From: Plantactinospora sp039889035
GTDB taxonomy: Bacteria; Actinomycetota; Actinomycetes; Mycobacteriales; Micromonosporaceae
Direction of reading: 5' to 3'
DNA: 64,000 nt
NCBI GenBank assembly: GCA_039889035.1
Contig: JBDQQY010000031.1
Coordinates: 52,132 to 116,131, forward strand
The notes beneath the pieces were generated by a model, which searched no databases, was not told the origin of the DNA, and saw only the letters and a program-made list of their open reading frames with translations. A program made the translations under genes and the position numbers. Numbering within the stretch: the stretch's first letter is position 1; each line of letters begins with the position of its first letter. Shown here one piece after another: positions 33,726 through 42,118 of this stretch.

Positions 33726-34610
33726 GTGCCCCGATTTCCCTCGTACGACAGCACCGCACTCGCATACCACGTGCTGGGGTCCGGGCCGCCGATCGTCTGC
33801 CTGCCCGGCGGGCCGGCCCGGGCGTCGAGCTATCTCGGCGACCTCGGTGGACTGACCCGGGACCGCACCCTGCTCAGGCTCGACCTCCGGGGCAGCGGCG
33901 AGTCGGCCGTCCCCGAGGACCCGGCGAGCTACCGGTGCGAACGACTGGTCGACGACGTCGAGGCGTTCCGGGTCCACCTCGGACTGGACCGGATGGACCT
34001 GCTCGCCCACTCGGCCGCCGGCAACCTCGCGGAACTCTACGCGGCCCGGCACCCGCACCGGCTGTCCCGGCTGGTACTCGTCACGCCGGGCCTGCGCTCG
34101 GTCGGGGTGGAGACGGTCGGCTTCGCCGAGGCGGTGGCCGCCCGCGCCACCCAGTGGTGGTACCCGGAGGCGAAGGCGGCGATGGACGCCTGGCAGGAGG
34201 CGGCGGGCCGGGGCGCCGGGCCGGACGAGGTGAACCCGTTGCGCAGCGGCGCCGCGCCGTTCGCGTACGGCCGGTGGGACGAGCGGGCCCGGGCACATGC
34301 CGAGGCCGAGCCGGAGGAACGGCCGGACGCGCCGTCCACCGGGTTCTACGACGGCTTCGCCCCGGACACCGCCGCGGTCCGCGCCGCACTGGCCGGACTC
34401 GACGCCCCGGTGCTGGTCGTGGCCGGCGAACTGGACCCGGCACCCACCCCGGAGGCGGCCCGGGCACTCGCCGCGCTCTTCCCGGACGCCGAGACCGTGG
34501 TGCAGGACGGTGCCAGCCACTTTCCGTGGCTCGACGACCCGGCCCGGTTCGTCAAGACCGTGCTCACCTTCCTCACCGACGAGCCCCGGACCCTCGCCGA
34601 CCCGCACTGA
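33726..34610 (+). CDS. Alpha/beta hydrolase (proline iminopeptidase-like)
   Basis: A 294-residue hydrolase. GPPIVCLPGGPA gives the oxyanion HGGP-like loop, LLAHSAAGNLAELYAARHP the nucleophile Ser near residue 96, VVAGELDPAPTP the acid Asp, and DGASHFPWLDDP the catalytic His. LDLRGSGES is a further family mark. It resembles the S33 peptidase group, but a general esterase role is equally possible. It starts with GTG at 33726 with a weak ribosome site, so the start is less certain than the rest. Confidence 0.85.
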   Translation: MPRFPSYDSTALAYHVLGSGPPIVCLPGGPARASSYLGDLGGLTRDRTLLRLDLRGSGESAVPEDPASYRCERLVDDVEAFRVHLGLDRMDLLAHSAAGNLAELYAARHPHRLSRLVLVTPGLRSVGVETVGFAEAVAARATQWWYPEAKAAMDAWQEAAGRGAGPDEVNPLRSGAAPFAYGRWDERARAHAEAEPEERPDAPSTGFYDGFAPDTAAVRAALAGLDAPVLVVAGELDPAPTPEAARALAALFPDAETVVQDGASHFPWLDDPARFVKTVLTFLTDEPRTLADPH

Positions 34611-34683
34611 CCGGAGTTTCCCGCCCGGTGCCCGAGCCGAGCCGGCCCGAGCCGACTGCGGTCGGACCGGGCCGGGATCACGG

Positions 34684-35886
34684 TCAGATGCCGGTCAGGT
34701 GGGCGGTGTCGTTGACGGTCCGTACCGCCATGCCGCCGTCCGGCCAGATGTCCAACAGGGACAGGCCGGCCGGGTCGAGATAGAGCCGGTGCAGGAAGGC
34801 GTCGGTCGCGGCGAGCGCGTCGCGGAGCGCGATCTTCACCGGCGAGACGTGCGAGACCACCACCACGGTCTCCCCCGGGTAGTCGGCCAACAACTTGGCC
34901 ATCGCCCGGCTGACCCTGGCGCCGACCTCGACGAACGACTCCCCGCCGGGCGGGGCCACGGCCGGCGAGGCCAGCCAGGCGTCCAGCTCGGCGGGCCAGC
35001 GCTCGCGTACCTCGGCGAAGGTGCGTCCCTCCCACTCGCCGAAGTCGCACTCGATCAGATCCGGCTCGACCACCACCGGAACCCCGCCGAGCCCACCGGC
35101 GACGATGCCGGCCATCGACGTACACCGGGACAGCGGCGAGCTGACCACGGCCGCGGCCGAGTCGACCAGCCCGGCCACCCGCCGGGCCGTCGCACCGGCC
35201 TGGGCCAGGCCCCGGTCGGAGAGCGGCACGTCACCCCGGCCGGAATAGCGGCCCTTCGCGGTGTACTCCGTCTCGCCGTGCCGGAGCAGCAGCAGCCGGG
35301 TGGCGGTCTCCGCCGGGCGCGGCTCCCAGGAACTCTTCGCCGTCGACCCCTGCGCGGCGACCTCGTGCGCCTCCGCCCGCCCGGTCGCGCCGGACGGCGG
35401 CGCGGCCGCCGCCTCGGCCGCGCTGTCCCGGGCGACCTCCGGCACCTTGCCGGCGGCCAGGTCCATCGCCGCGTTCGCCAGCGCGTCCGCGTGCCGGTTG
35501 CGCTCCCGGGGAATCCAGGTGTACGCCACCGAATCGAACTTCCGGACCAAACCGGCCGCCTGCGCGGCGAGCGGGCGCAGCCCCGGGTTCTTGATCTGCC
35601 AGCGGCCCGCCATCTGCTCGACCACCAGCTTGGAGTCCATCCGCACCTCGACCCCGGACGCACCCACCTCGCGGGCGGCCTCCAGCCCGGCGATCAGGCC
35701 ACGGTATTCGGCGACGTTGTTGGTGGCGACGCCGATCGACTCGGAGCGCTCGGCCAGCACCTCACCGCTGCCGGCGTCCCGAACCACCGCGCCGTAACCG
35801 GCCGGGCCGGGATTGCCCCGGGCGCCGCCGTCCGCCTCCACCACGACCTTACGACCCGGCACGGGTCCACCCCCCGATCCCGCCAC
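34684..35886 (-). CDS. Bifunctional RNase HI / histidine phosphatase
   Basis: A 400-residue fusion. The first 140 residues are RNase HI, which removes RNA from RNA-DNA hybrids: EADGGARGNPGPAGYG (Asp near 19), NVAEYRGLIAGLEAA (Glu), VRMDSKLVVEQM (Asp) and RHADALANAAMDLA (Asp). A Pro/Ala-rich linker follows. The second domain is a histidine phosphatase with LLRHGETEYT near residue 203 and VVVVSHVSPVKIALRDAL. M. tuberculosis Rv2228c has the same fusion, with alpha-ribazole phosphatase activity linked to cobalamin synthesis. It starts 9 bases after the upstream zinc-ribbon gene, in one operon. Confidence 0.92.
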   Translation of the reverse strand: MAGSGGGPVPGRKVVVEADGGARGNPGPAGYGAVVRDAGSGEVLAERSESIGVATNNVAEYRGLIAGLEAAREVGASGVEVRMDSKLVVEQMAGRWQIKNPGLRPLAAQAAGLVRKFDSVAYTWIPRERNRHADALANAAMDLAAGKVPEVARDSAAEAAAAPPSGATGRAEAHEVAAQGSTAKSSWEPRPAETATRLLLLRHGETEYTAKGRYSGRGDVPLSDRGLAQAGATARRVAGLVDSAAAVVSSPLSRCTSMAGIVAGGLGGVPVVVEPDLIECDFGEWEGRTFAEVRERWPAELDAWLASPAVAPPGGESFVEVGARVSRAMAKLLADYPGETVVVVSHVSPVKIALRDALAATDAFLHRLYLDPAGLSLLDIWPDGGMAVRTVNDTAHLTGI

Positions 35887-35895
35887 CGACCCGGG

Positions 35896-36636
35896 TCACA
35901 GCCCGGACTCGGCGGTACGCACCATGATCCGGCGGCACTCCTCGCAGCGCACCACCTCGTCCGGGGCGGCGGCCTTGATCCGGGCCCGGTCCGCACCGTA
36001 CAGCTCCAGCCGGCAGCCGCCGCAGCGCCCACCGGCGACCAGGGCCGCGCCGAGCCCGCCCGACGACTCCCGGATCTTGTCGTAGAGCGCCACCAGGTCG
36101 GCCGGGAGGTCGGCCGCGAGGGGCTGCCGGGAGCCGGCCTTGAACTCCTCCTCCTTGCCGATCTCGGCAAGGGCCTGGTCCCGCCGCTGCTCGGTCTGCG
36201 CACGCCGCTCCCGGGCCGCCGTCAGCCGCTGCTCGATCCCGTCGAGTACGCCCTGTGCGGTCTCCCGCTGCTCCATCAGCTCCAGCTCGGCGTCCTCCAG
36301 CTCGGTCTGCCGGCGGTTGAGCGAGGTCAGTTCGTGCTGCAACGCCTCCAACTCGCGGGCCGGCCCCGAGCCGACGGTCAACCGGGCCTGGTCACGGTCC
36401 TTGCGGATCCGCACCTGCTCGACATCCCGCTCCAACCGGGCGATGTCCCGGTCCAGGTCGTCCACCGCCACCTGGGCCCGGACCCGCTCGTCCTCCAGCG
36501 CGGACAGCTCCCGGGCCAGCGCCTCCAGCTCGGCGTGCTCCGGCAGCGTACGGCGCCGGTGGGCGAGCTGGGCGAGCCCGGTGTCGATCGCCTGTAGGTC
36601 GAGCAGGCGACGCTGGTCTTTCGGGTCGGCCTTCAT
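35896..36636 (-). CDS. Coiled-coil protein with C-terminal C4 zinc ribbon
   Basis: A 246-residue protein with a long coiled coil (about residues 20-170, rich in Leu, Glu, Arg and Gln) ending in a zinc ribbon (GGRCGGCRLELYG and VVRCEECRRIMVR). It matches Rv2229c and the CT398-like family, thought to act as adaptor proteins; the exact role is unknown. The ATG at 36636 follows AAGGAG at 8-base spacing and overlaps the Nif3 stop (ATGA). Confidence 0.88.
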   Translation of the reverse strand: MKADPKDQRRLLDLQAIDTGLAQLAHRRRTLPEHAELEALARELSALEDERVRAQVAVDDLDRDIARLERDVEQVRIRKDRDQARLTVGSGPARELEALQHELTSLNRRQTELEDAELELMEQRETAQGVLDGIEQRLTAARERRAQTEQRRDQALAEIGKEEEFKAGSRQPLAADLPADLVALYDKIRESSGGLGAALVAGGRCGGCRLELYGADRARIKAAAPDEVVRCEECRRIMVRTAESGL

Positions 36637-37526
36637 CGGAGGGACTCCTTGTCCACGGAGGATGCGGGGGTTAGCACGGGTGGTACCGGAGACGCCGCCT
36701 GCACCGTCCACGGATCGGTGTCCAGATCGGACACCAGGGTCTCGACGCCCAGCCGCTCGCGCAGGTGTGCGCCGAGTTCGTCGAGCCAGGGCCGCTCGGT
36801 CGCCCAGTGCGCGGCGTCCAGCAGCGCCGGACCCTGCTCGGCGAGATATTCGCTGACCGGATGGTGCCGCAGGTCGGCGGTGAGGAAGGCGTCGACACCG
36901 GCCCGGAGGGCGTCGCCGAGGAAGGAGTCGCCGGCACCGCCGCTGACCGCGACGGTCGAGATCGTCCGCCCGGGGTCGCCGGCGGCGCGTACGCCCCAGG
37001 CGGTCGGCGGGAGCGTCCGGGCAGCGTACCCGGTGAACTCGGCCAGCGTCGTCGGCTCCGGCAGCCGGCCGATCCGCCCGAAGCCCCGCCCCTGGCCGGC
37101 GGCCGGGCCGGAGGTGTCGGCCGGGCGCAACGGGCGCAGGTCGGTCAGGCCGAGCCGGGCGGCGAGCGCGTCGGAGACCCCCGGGTTGGCCACGTCGGCA
37201 TTGGTGTGCGCCACGTACAGGGCCACGTCGCTCTTGATCAACTGGTGCACGATCCGGCCCTTGTACGTCGTCGCGGCCACCGACGAGACCCCGCGCAGCA
37301 GCAGCGGATGGTGCGCGACGATCAGGTCGGCGCCGTACCCGAGCGCTTCGGCGACGGTCTCCGGCACCACGTCCACGACGCAGCAGACCCGGCGTACCGG
37401 TGCGGACGGCTCACCGACCACCAGGCCCACCCGGTCCCACCCTTCGGCCCAAGCCGGCGGATAACGCTGGTCCAGCGCTGCCACGACGTCGGCCACGCTG
37501 ACGGCCGGAGATCCGGATGCACCCAC
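36633..37526 (-). CDS. Nif3-like dinuclear metal centre protein
   Basis: A 297-residue member of the Nif3/YbgI/GTP cyclohydrolase I type 2 family. Metal ligands are visible in DLIVAHHPLLLRG, LYVAHTNADVANPGVSD and AHWATERPWLDEL. GGAGDSF is a family mark. The hexameric proteins bind two metal ions; their reaction is unsettled. I chose the GTG at 37526; a longer frame begins at 37598. It is the first gene of the three-gene operon corresponding to Rv2230c-Rv2228c. Confidence 0.88.
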   Translation of the reverse strand: MGASGSPAVSVADVVAALDQRYPPAWAEGWDRVGLVVGEPSAPVRRVCCVVDVVPETVAEALGYGADLIVAHHPLLLRGVSSVAATTYKGRIVHQLIKSDVALYVAHTNADVANPGVSDALAARLGLTDLRPLRPADTSGPAAGQGRGFGRIGRLPEPTTLAEFTGYAARTLPPTAWGVRAAGDPGRTISTVAVSGGAGDSFLGDALRAGVDAFLTADLRHHPVSEYLAEQGPALLDAAHWATERPWLDELGAHLRERLGVETLVSDLDTDPWTVQAASPVPPVLTPASSVDKESLR

Positions 37527-37665
37527 GGCGGCCCAGCTTACCGGCGTCCGGCCGGTCGCGGCGCCGACCGTCGCTCCCGGCACCGCCGGACATGCCACGG
37601 CACCGCTCCCACCCCCACCACCCGGTCGCCGGTGGAGGCCGGGCCGGACCCCGCCGGACTCAGCC

Positions 37666-38235
37666 TCAGCCGAGCTGGCCGCTGACCGAGAGCCTGGCCC
37701 GCAGCGCGGTCACCGCCATCTCCCAGGGGAACCTCTCCAGATAGCGCTCCCCGGTGCCCGGCGGGTGCAGCGGCACGACGTGGTCGCCGAAGAGCACCGT
37801 GACGTCCCAGTCCCGCAGCCGGGCGAGGCTGGTCAGGAAGGCCGGGTGGGCCGCCATCGCGGCGTTGGTGAACGGCATCGCCACGATCGGCAGTCCCTTG
37901 CCGAGTCCCTCGACCAGCAACCCGAGGGCGAGGGTGTCGGCTATCCCGGCGGACCACTTGTTGATCGTGTTCACCGTCGCCGGAGCGACGATCATGGCGT
38001 CCGCGTCGGGCAGCACGTCCGGATCACCGGGGTTCTTGTACGTCGACCGCACCGGATGCCCGGTCTGCCGGCTCAACGCCGGTACGTCGACGAACTTCGT
38101 CCCGTCCGGGGTCAGCACCACGCAGACGTCCCAGCCGTCGCGCTGCGCGCAGGTCACCAGCCGGCCGACGTGCCGGGCCAGCGGCGAACCGCAGGCGAGC
38201 ACGTACAGCACCCGTGACCCGGTCGACTCCGTCAC
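37666..38235 (-). CDS. Flavoprotein (phosphopantothenoylcysteine decarboxylase-like)
   Basis: A 189-residue single-domain FMN-binding protein: YVLACGSPLARHVGRLV, then the PxMN-like region DADAMIVAPATVNTINKWSA and GLPIVAMPFTNAAMAAHPAF. The family includes decarboxylases that form enethiols in coenzyme A and peptide natural-product synthesis, but this type occurs next to an XRE regulator in many actinomycetes and its substrate is unknown. It starts with GTG and follows the XRE gene by 22 bases, so the two are an operon. Confidence 0.85.
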   Translation of the reverse strand: MTESTGSRVLYVLACGSPLARHVGRLVTCAQRDGWDVCVVLTPDGTKFVDVPALSRQTGHPVRSTYKNPGDPDVLPDADAMIVAPATVNTINKWSAGIADTLALGLLVEGLGKGLPIVAMPFTNAAMAAHPAFLTSLARLRDWDVTVLFGDHVVPLHPPGTGERYLERFPWEMAVTALRARLSVSGQLG

Positions 38236-38257
38236 CGGACGCTCCCCTGTACCGCGG

Positions 38258-39490
38258 TCATACGGCTACTCCCATCTGCTCAGCCAACTCCGCAATCGGC
38301 GCGGGCGGCGCACCCCGTGTGCGACGCAACACGTTCGACATCACCTCGTGCGCGATCGGCCGGCAGCGGATCTCGGACGGGGCCAGCCGGTCGCCGTCGA
38401 CCAGCGCCTCGCCCGCCCGGTCCAGGTCGCCGATCTGGGCGAACCCGCGGGCCAGGTCCAGCATGTGGTGCGCCCGCCGCTCCGGCAGCAGCGCGTTGAA
38501 CCCCTCCCGCCGCATGATCCGCCGCTCGTGGGTGTGCACCGCGTTCCCACCCTCGCCCAACTCCACCGCCGCCGCCGCGCGGTGCAGCTCCAGGTTGGTC
38601 GGGCCGAAGCTGGTCCAGTAGTGGTTCTGGTCGCTGCCGAGCCGGTCGGCCGCCCCCTCGGCCTCGTTGACCAGGTCCTTGACCGTGTTGTTGTCGCCCA
38701 TCCGGGCAGCCGCCATCGCCCCCTGCAACAACAGCATCCCGTAGACGGAGAGCCGGTCCGGCCCGGCCTCGTTGCTGCCGCCCGGCGCGAGGCGGTTGGC
38801 GACGCTCACGTTCACCTCCAGCGCCGGCCGGGCCCGGCCGAGCGCCAGCAGGGCGTTGCCGACCCGGTAGGTGGCCACCCCGGCCAGCAGCGGGTCGTCG
38901 GCCCGTTGGGAGACCGCCATCGACCGGTCGGCGGCGAGCCAGGCCAGCTCGTACTCACCGAGTTTGCGCAGCGCCGACGAGGCGATCTGGTAGACCTGCC
39001 CGAGCAGGTGGGCTGCCTTGCCGGCGTCGGCACCGCCGGTCACGCTGTCCAGCGCCTGGGCGTCCCGGAGCAGCTTCGGCAGCGCCCGGGTCAGCACGCC
39101 GTACCGGGCGTACTGGTACGTCAGCCAGGCGTGGTTCACCGACTTGGTCATCTCGGCCAGCGAGGGCGGCTGCGGGGTCGTGGTGAAGAACGAACTCATC
39201 GAGTCGTACCGCTCCAGGGCGGAGCGGATCTCCTCGACCTCCACCTCGTCGATGCAGGTGAGCCCGTCGGCCCGGCGTTCCGGCGCCTTGCCGAGCAGAA
39301 GTTGGGCATCGAGCTGGAGTACGTCGGCGATCTCGTACAGCACCGAGAACTTGTCCAGTCGGCGTACGCCCCGCTCGACCTTGTCCACCCAGCTCTTCGA
39401 CTTTCCGAGCCGATCGGCGAAGACCTGCTGCGACATTTTGCGGCGACCGCGCCAGTAGGCGACGCGACGCCCGATCGGCAGTTCGTCCAC
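38258..39490 (-). CDS. XRE-family regulator with TPR-like C-terminal domain
   Basis: A 410-residue regulator. The N-terminal helix-turn-helix is VAYWRGRRKMSQQVFADRLG, then KSKSWVDKVERGVRRLDKFS (about residues 10-50). The rest is alpha-helical, with repeats of TPR type (AWLAADRSMAVSQRADDP, LDLARGFAQIGDLDRAGEAL). This layout is common in actinomycetes and often controls a neighbouring metabolic gene, here perhaps the flavoprotein. The GTG at 39490 follows AAAGGAGG. Confidence 0.85.
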   Translation of the reverse strand: MDELPIGRRVAYWRGRRKMSQQVFADRLGKSKSWVDKVERGVRRLDKFSVLYEIADVLQLDAQLLLGKAPERRADGLTCIDEVEVEEIRSALERYDSMSSFFTTTPQPPSLAEMTKSVNHAWLTYQYARYGVLTRALPKLLRDAQALDSVTGGADAGKAAHLLGQVYQIASSALRKLGEYELAWLAADRSMAVSQRADDPLLAGVATYRVGNALLALGRARPALEVNVSVANRLAPGGSNEAGPDRLSVYGMLLLQGAMAAARMGDNNTVKDLVNEAEGAADRLGSDQNHYWTSFGPTNLELHRAAAAVELGEGGNAVHTHERRIMRREGFNALLPERRAHHMLDLARGFAQIGDLDRAGEALVDGDRLAPSEIRCRPIAHEVMSNVLRRTRGAPPAPIAELAEQMGVAV

Positions 39491-39728
39491 GTCCGGCCCT
39501 CCTTTCTGCGTCGGCGGTCCGGTCAGGGGGCCCGCGCCGGTGCGAAAACGGGGTGCGACTCACGTCTGTGCTGGTCGCACAGCATGTACGTCACTCCGGA
39601 GACGGCCGCTCGTAGCTTTCGATGCAACTTGCGGCTGTCTGCCCGGACAAACGACCGCGTCAGACGCCAGTGACGGGCTTCGACCTGCGTAACTGGCCGA
39701 GATCGATAAATGTAGGGGGTTCGCAGAA

Positions 39729-40409
39729 ATGTGGGAGAAAGTCCGTCCACGTTCGGTCCGTTTCGCCCAGCTCGACCGGGTCCGGCTGCGCCGGATCGCG
39801 GTCCGCTACGCCGCGCACGGCTGGCAGGTCACTCCCGGCGCCTGTCTGGCCCGGCACCGGTTCGTCTGTGGCCGGGCCGGCTGCCCGACCACCGGCTGCC
39901 ATCCGGCACTGGAGCAGTGGGAGCAGAGCGCCACCGCCGACCCGGCCCGGGTCGCCACCTGGTGGCGGCTCCGCCCGCACTCGATCCTGCTGGCCACCGG
40001 CCGCGCCTTCGACGTGCTGGAGGTCCCGGCCTACCTCGGGCGGTACGCGCTGGAGCAGGCCCGGCCCCGGCTGTTCGGCAGCGTCTCCGGCCAGGTCCGC
40101 GGGCCGGTCGCGGTCACGCCGGGCGGCCGGTGGATGTTCCTGGTACGCCCCGGCGAGCCGCTCCGGCCCGAGCTGGAGCACAGCCTCTACGTGGTCCGGC
40201 ACGGCGCCGGCTCGTGGATTCCGGCCCCGCCGACCCGGCTGCCGGAGGGAACGGTGCGCTGGGTGGTGTCCCCGGAGGAGACCCGCTGGCGCCTGGCCGA
40301 CCCGTACGGCGTCCAGGACCTGATCGTCGAAGCCCTGGAGGCCGTCGCACCGGCCCTGCCCGAGCCGCTCTTCCCGGCACACCTGCCCGCCCCGCGCCGG
40401 GGTTACTGA
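39729..40409 (+). CDS. Prim-pol domain-like protein
   Basis: A 226-residue protein similar to the N-terminal part of bifunctional DNA primase/polymerases: RIAVRYAAHGWQVTPGACLA, CPTTGCHPALEQWEQSATAD, RVATWWRLRPHSILLATGRA. In true prim-pol enzymes the last segment continues to an Asp-x-Asp/Glu metal site; here it reads FDVLEVPAYLG, so the metal site looks altered. Such stand-alone copies are chromosomal in many actinomycetes and may not be polymerases. AGGGGG lies before the ATG. It is divergent from the XRE regulator. Confidence 0.75.
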   Translation: MWEKVRPRSVRFAQLDRVRLRRIAVRYAAHGWQVTPGACLARHRFVCGRAGCPTTGCHPALEQWEQSATADPARVATWWRLRPHSILLATGRAFDVLEVPAYLGRYALEQARPRLFGSVSGQVRGPVAVTPGGRWMFLVRPGEPLRPELEHSLYVVRHGAGSWIPAPPTRLPEGTVRWVVSPEETRWRLADPYGVQDLIVEALEAVAPALPEPLFPAHLPAPRRGY

Positions 40410-40727
40410 CGCGCGGTTCGTCGGGTTTCCGACTGCGCCTGAACCCGGAACACCGTCCCGCCGTCCGGACCGCCCACCGGGCGACGGGCCGCCCCGGAGA
40501 CGACAGAGGGCATCCGCCGGGCGAATCCGGCCGCGAGGGATGCCGGCGGGTGCGACGGGTCGAAAGCCCGCGTCCGGCTCAGCACGGGACCGAGCCGGAC
40601 GGCGACCGCGTGACCGGGCCGGGGCGACGCGCGGGCCCGGTAGCAGGGACACGAGCAGCGTGAGAGCGGCCCCGGACCGGGTAATCCGGCGCCGGACTGG
40701 TTGACGCCTGAGGAAAGGGCCCACGCC
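40410..40727. other. Non-coding gap before the DUF3040 gene
   Basis: About 320 bases of very GC-rich sequence. I see no gene, RNA or clear terminator. The frames across it are shadow frames. Confidence 0.45.
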
Positions 40728-40982
40728 ATGCTCAGCAAAGAGGATCAGCGCCGGTTTGACGAGATCACGCACCAGCTCCGGATAACCGATCCCGAGTTCG
40801 TCGCCCGGCTGGGCGACCGGGGCAAACTGCGGCGCGCTCGGCTGATACTCGTGTTGACCTTCGTACTCTGGGCCACCGTGCCGGCCCTGGTCGTACTCGG
40901 CGGCTGGCTGGCCGTCGCGATCGCCCCGGCGGTCCTGGTCGCGGCCACGCTGTTGATGTGGCAGGCCCGGCGGACCCGGTGA
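40728..40982 (+). CDS. DUF3040 membrane protein
   Basis: An 84-residue protein starting MLSKEDQRRFDEITHQLRIT, the usual DUF3040 beginning, followed by two membrane helices (LILVLTFVLWATVPALVVL and WLAVAIAPAVLVAATLLMW). Function is unknown; the family is widespread in actinobacteria. AGGAAAGG precedes the ATG at suitable spacing. Confidence 0.85.
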   Translation: MLSKEDQRRFDEITHQLRITDPEFVARLGDRGKLRRARLILVLTFVLWATVPALVVLGGWLAVAIAPAVLVAATLLMWQARRTR

Positions 40983-41103
40983 CCCGGCGACGGCGGGGCA
41001 CCGTCTCCGACGGTGACCGGCCGAGGTGAGCAGCCGGTCAGCAGGCGGTCGGGTGGCACGGGCCCGGGCCGGTGTGGTCGGTTCGGTGCGGTCTGCGGCT
41101 CGT

Positions 41104-42072
41104 TCAGTCCGGGTCGCCGTCGCCGAACCGCGTGTAGGCGCGGCGGAGCCGCTCGGTCAGGCCGGGGCCGCCGATCGCCGCACCCGGCGGACCGAGCTGG
41201 CGCAGCACCAGTTCCGGTTCGGTCGCCAGGGTGGGCGCGCGGGCCGGCAGCGGCACCGGGGCGACCCAGAACCGGTCGAGCGTCCCGGTCAGCGGCTCGG
41301 CGGGCAGGTCGGCGAGGGCCAGCCCGGCACCGACCGGCGGCGGCCCGACCGAACCGGGGCCGACCGGGGCCGGCAGCTCGGCATCGGCGGCGTCGGACGC
41401 ACCGGTACGCGCCCGCCGCCGGCCGGCCGACCGGCGGCCGCGCCCCGGGCCGGTGTCCCGCTCGGCCGCCCCGCCACCGGAGTCGGCGCCGCGCAGCGCC
41501 CGCAGCCGGGCGAGTAGCCGCTCGCGGTCCCGCCCCCGCCAGTGCAGCAGTTGGAACGGATCCGCGTCGAACGCCTCGGCGAGCAGATAGAAGGTCGCGG
41601 CCAGGTGCTTGCACGGCACGGCGAAGTCGGGGCAGTCGCAGCGCTGCGTCAGCTCGTCGACGCCGGCCGGGAAGAGCGGCGCACCCGCCTCGGCGAAGAC
41701 CGCCTCCAGCTCCGGCGGCACGTCGCCGGCCAGCAGCCGCGCGCTGAACAGCGCCTGCGCGGCGAGCAGCGTCTCCAGCCGGGTCCAGACCCGCTCGGCC
41801 AGCGGCCGGAACCGGATCGACACCTGGTACGGCTCCGGCCGGGAGCCCTGCACCACGGCGGTCACCTTCCCGGGTGCCACGTCGAGCGAGACCACCTGCC
41901 CGGCGCGGGCGTACGAGCGGCCCCGGGTGAGCCGGGTGCCCAGCGCGAAGGACTCGAGTACGTCGAGGAAGCGGCGGGACCACCACGACCGCCCGATCGC
42001 CCCCCGGGCGGTACGTGCCCGCAGTCCGCCGTCGACCTTGCGCGGGCGGCCGTACTCGCGGAAGTCGGTCAT
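41104..42072 (-). CDS. SWIM zinc-finger protein
   Basis: A 322-residue protein with a SWIM motif CDCPDFAVPCKH (CxC-x-CxH type, near residue 150), preceded by WWSRRFLDVLESFALGTRLT, RGRSYARAGQVVSLDV, the usual family start. A Gly/Arg/Ala-rich low-complexity stretch separates it from a helical end. It lies downstream of the SNF2-type helicase on the same strand, 46 bases away. This pair is conserved in actinomycetes, so the SWIM protein probably helps the helicase bind DNA or a partner. Confidence 0.88.
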   Translation of the reverse strand: MTDFREYGRPRKVDGGLRARTARGAIGRSWWSRRFLDVLESFALGTRLTRGRSYARAGQVVSLDVAPGKVTAVVQGSRPEPYQVSIRFRPLAERVWTRLETLLAAQALFSARLLAGDVPPELEAVFAEAGAPLFPAGVDELTQRCDCPDFAVPCKHLAATFYLLAEAFDADPFQLLHWRGRDRERLLARLRALRGADSGGGAAERDTGPGRGRRSAGRRRARTGASDAADAELPAPVGPGSVGPPPVGAGLALADLPAEPLTGTLDRFWVAPVPLPARAPTLATEPELVLRQLGPPGAAIGGPGLTERLRRAYTRFGDGDPD

Positions 42073-42118
42073 GCCGGGATTCCAGACGGGTGCGCACCAA
42101 GCGTGGTGGTTCGCTCGA